A stretch of 64,000 bases of DNA from UBA12191 sp964422295 (GTDB lineage: Bacteria; Planctomycetota; UBA8108; UBA1146). The translations under genes were made by a program, and so were the position numbers. The stretch covers positions 186,001 to 250,000 of the forward strand of contig CAYRAM010000001.1 of the NCBI GenBank assembly GCA_964422295.1. The letters run 5' to 3'. Each line of letters opens with the position of its first letter. The first letter of the stretch is position 1. The notes beneath the pieces were generated by a model. It had not been told where the DNA came from, ran no database searches, and worked only from the letters and a program-made list of their open reading frames with translations. Positions 59,373 to 64,000 of the stretch are shown here, one piece after another.

Positions 59373-61097
59373 ATGAATTGGATCCTCTTTCTCCTGGTTC
59401 TGGTGGCAGGTGTCCTGGCGACGCAAATCGTGGTTCCGTTTTTGTTCAAGGGCTTGTTGCGAATCGTCGGCATCCGTTGGAAAACGAGTCCCCTCGCAGA
59501 AAAGAGAATTCGTCGCTTCAAATCGATCCGCAGAGGTTATTTCTCCTTTGTGATCGTCACCAGCCTCTTTACCACTTCCCTGTTCCTGGAAGTTCTTGTG
59601 AATGACAAACCGGTGATGATTCGCTACGGCGATAAAGTCGCCTATCCTGCGGTTCGGGATCTGATCAATACCTGGTGCTTCTTTACCGATGGCCCCTTGA
59701 CCACCTTCGATCTCTCCGCAGATTTTGGAATCCCCGGTACGGGACCCCTCGTGTACAACGATTTCGCTCGCTTGGTGGAAGATCCTCAGTCGGCATTTGG
59801 TCCCATCGTCGATAAACAAAAGTCCGAGATCTCTGATCTGGAAGCGGAAATCGAAGACATCCGCATGGAGATCGAGGACATCGAGGCGGATGGCGAAGAA
59901 CCGGAAGAATGGCTGGTGGAAGATCTGTCCGCAGCGGAAGAGCAGGTTGTTCAGTTGCGTGCGGGACTGGATCAAATGGCCGCCATCGAACAAGTTTTCA
60001 TCAATGGGGATACGAATGTTATGTGGCCGATGTACCGTCATGGGCCGTATAAAAATCGCCTCGATCTGCCAGGAACCGCTCCCCATGATCCGTCGCTTTA
60101 TATTCCCGGTTTGACCCCTGTTCGACAGAGTGCGCGCCTGGGTGATCGCGTGGAGATGGAATACGGCGGTCGGCGCGGGATGCGTATTGAGGTCAGCAGT
60201 GAGAGTGGCGGTGGCGATACTCTCGAAGCCGATACCAAATACTACGCTGTCTCTTCGGATGATTCATCGGAGATCGCTGAGGTTGCCGGAATCGTGATCG
60301 TCAGGATGGTCTCTGAGGATGGACTTTCAGGAGTTGTGGAAATCCTTTCGATCACACCGGGCCAAAGTCTGGAAGCAGGGCTTCGTTTGTCGACGCGCTA
60401 TCTGGATACCTGGGAGGCTCCGCTGGGGACCAGTGATGCCGGAATCGATGTCGTTCCCTTGTTGACGTATGGATTCAGGGTGAGTGTCGGTTTTTCGCTG
60501 TTGGTGCTCATAGCTGGTTACGCCATCGGAATCCTCGCCGGCGCAGTGATGGGGTACTACGGCGGCTGGACCGACATCCTTCTCCAAAGGCTGATCGAGA
60601 TCTGGGGTTCGGTGCCATTTTTGTTTCTGATCATGATCATCGCCAGCATCGTGGATCCGAGTTTCTGGATGTTGGTCATTTTCTTGGTCGTTCTGCGATC
60701 GTGGATGGCGGTCACTTACCAAATTCGTGGTGAGTTCTACCGGGAGAAGGCGCGTGATTATGTTCAGGCCGCCATCGGCAGCGGTGTCAGCGATATGACG
60801 GTGATGTTAAGGCACATTCTGCCGAATTCGATGGTACCTGTGATCTCCCGTGCACCCTTCTCCTTTGTGACTTACATCAGTTCGTTGGTTTCCCTCGATT
60901 TTCTTGGTTTCGGGTTGCCGCCCACTGATCCCTCCTGGGGTCGGTTGCTCAGTCAGGGTTTCCAATTCCTGACGACTTCTCCGCATTTGGTCTTTTTGCC
61001 CGTGTTGGCGATGGCGGCCACGCTCTTCCTGGTCGTGTTGATCGGTGAAGCGGTGCGTGAAGCGTTTGATCCCAAAGTCTTTTCGAGGCTGAGGTGA
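59373..61097 (+). CDS. Peptide ABC transporter permease, OppC/YejE type, with large extracytoplasmic domain (set D)
   Basis: 574 residues against ~300-340 for YejE-like proteins. Two helices (about 3-22 and 57-75) lead into VLVNDKPVMIRYGDKVAYP, typical of YejE. A coiled-coil-like stretch (about 148-205, repeated Glu/Asp/Leu/Ile, e.g. SDLEAEIEDIRMEIEDIEAD) follows, then MYRHGPYKNRLDLPGTAPH and a predicted beta-rich segment (about 245-345). The usual GTDDxGRDV reads GTSDAGIDVVPLLTYG (about 350), lacking the Arg. The EAA loop DYVQAAIGSGVSDMTVMLRH and the end GEAVREAFDPKVFSRLR are present. Start ATG 59373 chosen over 59328, which lies in the previous gene. Insert function unknown. Confidence 0.92.
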   Translation: MNWILFLLVLVAGVLATQIVVPFLFKGLLRIVGIRWKTSPLAEKRIRRFKSIRRGYFSFVIVTSLFTTSLFLEVLVNDKPVMIRYGDKVAYPAVRDLINTWCFFTDGPLTTFDLSADFGIPGTGPLVYNDFARLVEDPQSAFGPIVDKQKSEISDLEAEIEDIRMEIEDIEADGEEPEEWLVEDLSAAEEQVVQLRAGLDQMAAIEQVFINGDTNVMWPMYRHGPYKNRLDLPGTAPHDPSLYIPGLTPVRQSARLGDRVEMEYGGRRGMRIEVSSESGGGDTLEADTKYYAVSSDDSSEIAEVAGIVIVRMVSEDGLSGVVEILSITPGQSLEAGLRLSTRYLDTWEAPLGTSDAGIDVVPLLTYGFRVSVGFSLLVLIAGYAIGILAGAVMGYYGGWTDILLQRLIEIWGSVPFLFLIMIIASIVDPSFWMLVIFLVVLRSWMAVTYQIRGEFYREKARDYVQAAIGSGVSDMTVMLRHILPNSMVPVISRAPFSFVTYISSLVSLDFLGFGLPPTDPSWGRLLSQGFQFLTTSPHLVFLPVLAMAATLFLVVLIGEAVREAFDPKVFSRLR

Positions 61098-62122
61098 TGG
61101 CGATGGCTGAAAACGAAATCCGAAAAGCGGATTCGGAACAGGAACCGCTCGTCAGTGTGCGCGACCTGCACACCGATTTCACCGTCGAGGGCAAAACCGC
61201 CCAAGCGGTCGACGGAGTCAGTTTCGATATCATGCCTGGGGAGGTTCTCGGTCTCGTTGGCGAATCGGGGTGCGGGAAATCGGTGACCGCCCTGAGTTTG
61301 CTCAAATTGATTCCCGATCCGCCAGGCAAAATCCGCAAGGGGTCCGCCATCTTCCGTGGACGCGACCTGCTGGCGCTCGACTACGACGAGATGCGCAAGA
61401 TTCGGGGCAATGAGATCGCGATGATCTTTCAGGAGCCGATGACCGCGCTGAATCCTGTCTTCACCATCGGTTTTCAGATGAGAGAGGGTATTCAGCATCA
61501 CACGGGGGTTGGCAAAGCCGAGGCGAATGACTTGGCGGTCGATATGTTGGAAAGGGTTGGCATCTCTGATGCGCGGGCACGACTCGGGAATTATCCGCAT
61601 CAGTTCTCTGGCGGAATGCGTCAGCGGGTGATGATTGCCATGGCCTTGTCACTGCAACCGGCGTTGCTGATCGCCGATGAGCCGACCACCGCCCTGGATG
61701 TAACGATCCAGGCGCAGATCCTCGATCTGATGCTGGAGATGAAGTCCCAACAAAAGGGGGCCTCGATCTTGTTGATCACCCACGATTTGGCGGTGGTGGC
61801 GGAGACGTGTGATCGGGTCGTCGTCATGTACGGCGGCAAGATCCAGGAAGTGGCGCCGGTTCGGGAGTTGTTCCGCAATCCCATGCACCCGTATACCCAG
61901 GGCCTTTTGCGTAGTCTGCCTCGGCCAGAACTGGATGAGCAGCAGGATGAATTGGAAACGATTCCGGGCATCGTACCGAGCATCTTCGACTGGCCTCCCG
62001 GGTGTCGCTTTTCGACACGCTGCCCGCTGGTAATTGATCGATGCCGTCAGGAAGTTCCGGAATTAAGGGAGGTGGGGGCCGGGCACTGGGTTCGCTGCCA
62101 TATCGCAGAGGGGGGCGAGTGA
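61097..62122 (+). CDS. Peptide ABC transporter ATP-binding protein, OppD/DppD type
   Basis: 341 residues from ATG 61097, overlapping the permease stop; GTG 61094 and ATG 61103 are alternatives. Complete nucleotide-binding domain: Walker A GESGCGKSVTALSLL, Q-loop FQEPMTALNP, signature FSGGMRQRVMI, Walker B LLIADEPTTALD, H-loop LITHDLAVV. C-terminal oligopeptide-type tail with PPGCRFSTRCPL, where cysteines often bind a 4Fe-4S cluster. Energises import. Together with the next gene it is the only transporter ATPase pair in 20 kb that holds four permease pairs. Confidence 0.96.
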   Translation: MAMAENEIRKADSEQEPLVSVRDLHTDFTVEGKTAQAVDGVSFDIMPGEVLGLVGESGCGKSVTALSLLKLIPDPPGKIRKGSAIFRGRDLLALDYDEMRKIRGNEIAMIFQEPMTALNPVFTIGFQMREGIQHHTGVGKAEANDLAVDMLERVGISDARARLGNYPHQFSGGMRQRVMIAMALSLQPALLIADEPTTALDVTIQAQILDLMLEMKSQQKGASILLITHDLAVVAETCDRVVVMYGGKIQEVAPVRELFRNPMHPYTQGLLRSLPRPELDEQQDELETIPGIVPSIFDWPPGCRFSTRCPLVIDRCRQEVPELREVGAGHWVRCHIAEGGE

Positions 62123-63171
62123 ATTCGGAACAGGAACCTTCTAAAGAAGAGCAGCCCATCCTCGAGTTGGAGGAGTTGCGGGTGTGGTTCCCGGTCCACG
62201 GAGGAATCCTCGCTCGTCATGTCGGTGACGTCAAAGCCGTCGACGGGATCTCTCTCAAGGTGCATGCAGGAGAAACTCTGGGGGTCGTCGGTGAGTCGGG
62301 GTGTGGCAAGAGCACTCTGGGGAAGGCGATCATGGGTCTGGTGCCGGTGACGTCGGGGAAGATTCACTTTGCCAGTGAACGTGGCAATGTCGAGTTGAGC
62401 ACACTGACGCGCAGGGATTATCGGCCTTACAGAAGCGAGATTCAGATGGTGTATCAGGATCCGTTTTCTTCCTTGAATCCACGCATGTCGGTTCAGGAGA
62501 TCGTCGAAGAGCCTTTAAGGGTGCATCAAAAACAGCTCAGTGCCGATCAGAGACGTTTGCGGGTGGAGGAATTGCTCGAAAAGGTCGGCCTGCGTCGCGA
62601 GCAGGCGGAACGATATCCCCATGAGTTTTCCGGCGGACAACGACAGCGCATCGGCATCGCCCGATCTTTGGCGACGAATCCACGGGTGATCATCGCCGAC
62701 GAGCCGGTCAGTGCTCTCGACGTCTCGATTCAGGCCCAGGTCATCAATCTGATGCGTGAGTTGCAGCGAGAACTGGATTTGACCATCGTCTTCATCGCCC
62801 ATGATATCTCGGTGGTTCAGCACGTTTCCGACAGGGTCGCCGTCATGTATCTCGGGAACCTGGCAGAGGTGGGCAGAACCGAGGAGATTTTTTCCCATCC
62901 ATCACATCCGTACACGCGGGCGTTGTTGAGTGCGGTGCCGAGGCCTGATCCCGATCTGGAACGGGAAAACAGGTGGGTTTTGGAGGGCGATGTCCCCAGT
63001 CCGATGGCAAAACCGAGCGGTTGCGGGTTCCGCACCCGCTGTCCCATAGCGCAGAGGGATTGCGCTGAAAAGGTACCGGTGATGCAGCAGGCAGGAGACG
63101 AGCACGAGGTGGCATGTCCCTACGCTGAGCGTTTCGATGAGCTGATCCTTGACCGAAAAGGCCGTTCCTGA
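62119..63171 (+). CDS. Peptide ABC transporter ATP-binding protein, OppF/DppF type
   Basis: 350 residues from GTG 62119, overlapping the OppD-type stop as GTGA; ATG 62041 lies within that gene. Opening LRVWFPVHGGILARHVGDV is typical of OppF. Walker A GESGCGKSTLGKAI, Q-loop YQDPFSSLNPRM, signature FSGGQRQRIGIARSL, Walker B VIIADEPVSALDVS, H-loop FIAHDISVV, and the C-terminal GCGFRTRCPIAQRDC cysteine cluster. Last gene of set D. Confidence 0.96.
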   Translation: MNSEQEPSKEEQPILELEELRVWFPVHGGILARHVGDVKAVDGISLKVHAGETLGVVGESGCGKSTLGKAIMGLVPVTSGKIHFASERGNVELSTLTRRDYRPYRSEIQMVYQDPFSSLNPRMSVQEIVEEPLRVHQKQLSADQRRLRVEELLEKVGLRREQAERYPHEFSGGQRQRIGIARSLATNPRVIIADEPVSALDVSIQAQVINLMRELQRELDLTIVFIAHDISVVQHVSDRVAVMYLGNLAEVGRTEEIFSHPSHPYTRALLSAVPRPDPDLERENRWVLEGDVPSPMAKPSGCGFRTRCPIAQRDCAEKVPVMQQAGDEHEVACPYAERFDELILDRKGRS

Positions 63172-63201
63172 CCCCCTTGGGCCCCCTCCAGCTTTTCTCC
63201 C

Positions 63202-63215
63202 ATAAGATCTCTTAT
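63202..63215. repeat. Short inverted repeat between oppF-type and aroE genes
   Basis: ATAAGA-TC-TCTTAT, 30 bases after the OppF-type stop and about 100 bases from the convergent aroE end. Could form part of a transcript end for either gene, but there is no clear T-run on the plus strand. Confidence 0.25.
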
Positions 63216-63312
63216 CGGAACAAATAGATGGAAGTCTGATTCGGCCCCCTGCTTTCACGGAGGCGTGAGCCTGTGGTTTCAGAAAGAGCTGCACTTCACC
63301 GACGGAAAGAGC

Positions 63313-64000
63313 TCAGCAAGGAAACCGGTGTGTGCGTCGCTGGTGCAGACAGTGCCGGACCCGCTGCAGGGACTCCTCCATGGAAACCTCTGATCCGCTG
63401 AAGGCTCGCGCCTGATGACGAGCCTGGGCGGCAAAGAAATCGGTGCCGCTCCAGACGCTCACCCCATCCCGCGATTGAAACTCCCTTTCAAAAGCGGTTT
63501 CTCCACGTGAATAGTCCATCTCGATGACCGCAGCCCCCTGAAACCGGGAGAGATCCCAGGGCCAATCGTAGGATTTCTCCGGATCGGATCCTGTGGCATT
63601 GATGAGGAGATCCGCGCTTTCGATCAGGTCCGGATCAGCGGAAACCGTAAAGGGCTGCTGAGTTTTTTCTTCAGCGATGGGACTTCCCGGGCGACAGAGA
63701 AGGGTCGAATACACCCCCTCCTGGTGGAAACTCTCGGCAACACTCTTTGCTGCCCCGCCTCGCCCCAGAATCACGGCCCTTTTCCCGGCTTTCAGGTGCG
63801 GTCGCAGCAGATCTGCGGCACCGGGGCCGTCGGTACTGGTTCCTCGCCAGCCCCCATTTTCAAACGCCAGGGTGTTCCAGGCGGGCCAGCGCTCACAGTC
63901 GGTGGTGATTCCCGCGCACAACTTTCTCGCCCAGTTCTTGAAAGGTGCGGTGACAGCGAGGCCCTTCAGGCTGAGTTCCGCTGCTCCTTCGATAGCCTCC
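63313..64000 (-). CDS. aroE: Shikimate dehydrogenase, C-terminal part (5' end beyond window)
   Basis: The frame is open from 63313 to the right edge, giving 229 residues, so the N terminus is missing. It reduces 3-dehydroshikimate with NADPH in aromatic amino acid synthesis. Reading from the edge: LAVTAPFK, equivalent to the catalytic-Lys motif usually written NVTIPHK, then TSTDGPGAADLL with the conserved Asp, the NADP loop AVILGRGGAAKSVAESF, LLINATGSDP, and near the end TDFFAAQARHQARAFSG. Replacement of Ile-Pro-His by Ala-Pro-Phe before the Lys is unusual. A fusion with 3-dehydroquinate dehydratase (AroDE) upstream is possible but not visible. The first in-window start-like codon, TTG 63921, is internal. 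Confidence 0.88.
   Translation of the reverse strand, partial: EAIEGAAELSLKGLAVTAPFKNWARKLCAGITTDCERWPAWNTLAFENGGWRGTSTDGPGAADLLRPHLKAGKRAVILGRGGAAKSVAESFHQEGVYSTLLCRPGSPIAEEKTQQPFTVSADPDLIESADLLINATGSDPEKSYDWPWDLSRFQGAAVIEMDYSRGETAFEREFQSRDGVSVWSGTDFFAAQARHQARAFSGSEVSMEESLQRVRHCLHQRRTHRFPC

Noticed and set aside
59253..60086. 277-codon minus-strand frame
   Set aside because: Opposite the set D YejB- and YejE-like permease genes, including the YejE-like insert; no recognisable protein.
1..64000. tRNA, rRNA, CRISPR arrays, IS elements, phage or defence genes
   Set aside because: No tRNA-like T-arm or CCA context in the gaps, no spaced repeats, and no transposase, integrase or restriction motifs were found by reading both strands.

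Overview
This 64 kb window looks like a chromosomal segment of a bacterium of the Planctomycetes-Verrucomicrobia-Chlamydiae group, most likely a free-living planctomycete. The clues are a small basic protein starting MSIHKSLK of the type known from that group, a secreted protein with cohesin-like segments and a C-terminal dockerin-like tail, a PheT without its tRNA-binding domain, a fused double UvrA, and a large Ser/Thr kinase. This placement is inference from gene content; there is no rRNA gene to confirm it. Genes are tightly packed on both strands, GTG and TTG starts are common, and many neighbours overlap by 1-23 bases. No tRNA, rRNA, CRISPR, IS element or phage gene was seen.

Layout. 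1-918 (minus): a multiheme c-type cytochrome cut by the left edge. 1136-4768: a Ser/Thr kinase with a long helical C-terminal half. 4847-11203 (plus): translation genes aspS, infC, rpmI, rplT, pheS, pheT, with a non-canonical ATC start on infC and several hairpins that may control the infC-rpmI-rplT block. 11252-12466 (minus): a LysM / L,D-transpeptidase. 12543-26272 (minus): a complete 14-gene respiratory complex I operon in the order nuoA-B-C-D-E-F-G-H-I-J-K-L-M-N. 26408-29592 (minus): a MetF-like protein, Fe/Mn superoxide dismutase and the dockerin-like secreted protein.

30232-38907 (plus) holds a polyprenyl diphosphate synthase, a D-Ala-D-Ala ligase, an inositol-monophosphatase-family enzyme and a 1904-residue UvrA containing two complete UvrA copies. 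A small HEAT-like lipoprotein lies convergent at 38896-39312. 39473-43381 (plus) is a three-gene run of a FAD-dependent amine oxidoreductase-like protein, a class IV aminotransferase and an AMP-forming acyl-CoA synthetase.

43397-63171 is the most distinctive part: four complete sets of peptide/nickel-type ABC transporter parts (binding protein plus two permeases), arranged minus, plus, minus, plus, with only one ATPase pair (OppD/OppF-like) at the end of the fourth set. Several permeases carry unusually large non-cytoplasmic insertions. The simplest reading is that the single ATPase pair serves all four permease pairs. The window closes with the C-terminal part of a shikimate dehydrogenase (minus, running off the right edge).

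The nuo operon supplies the proton-pumping NADH dehydrogenase, the sod gene handles superoxide, the transporters bring in peptides or similar oligomers, and the Ddl, L,D-transpeptidase and polyprenyl synthase genes point to a peptidoglycan-type wall.
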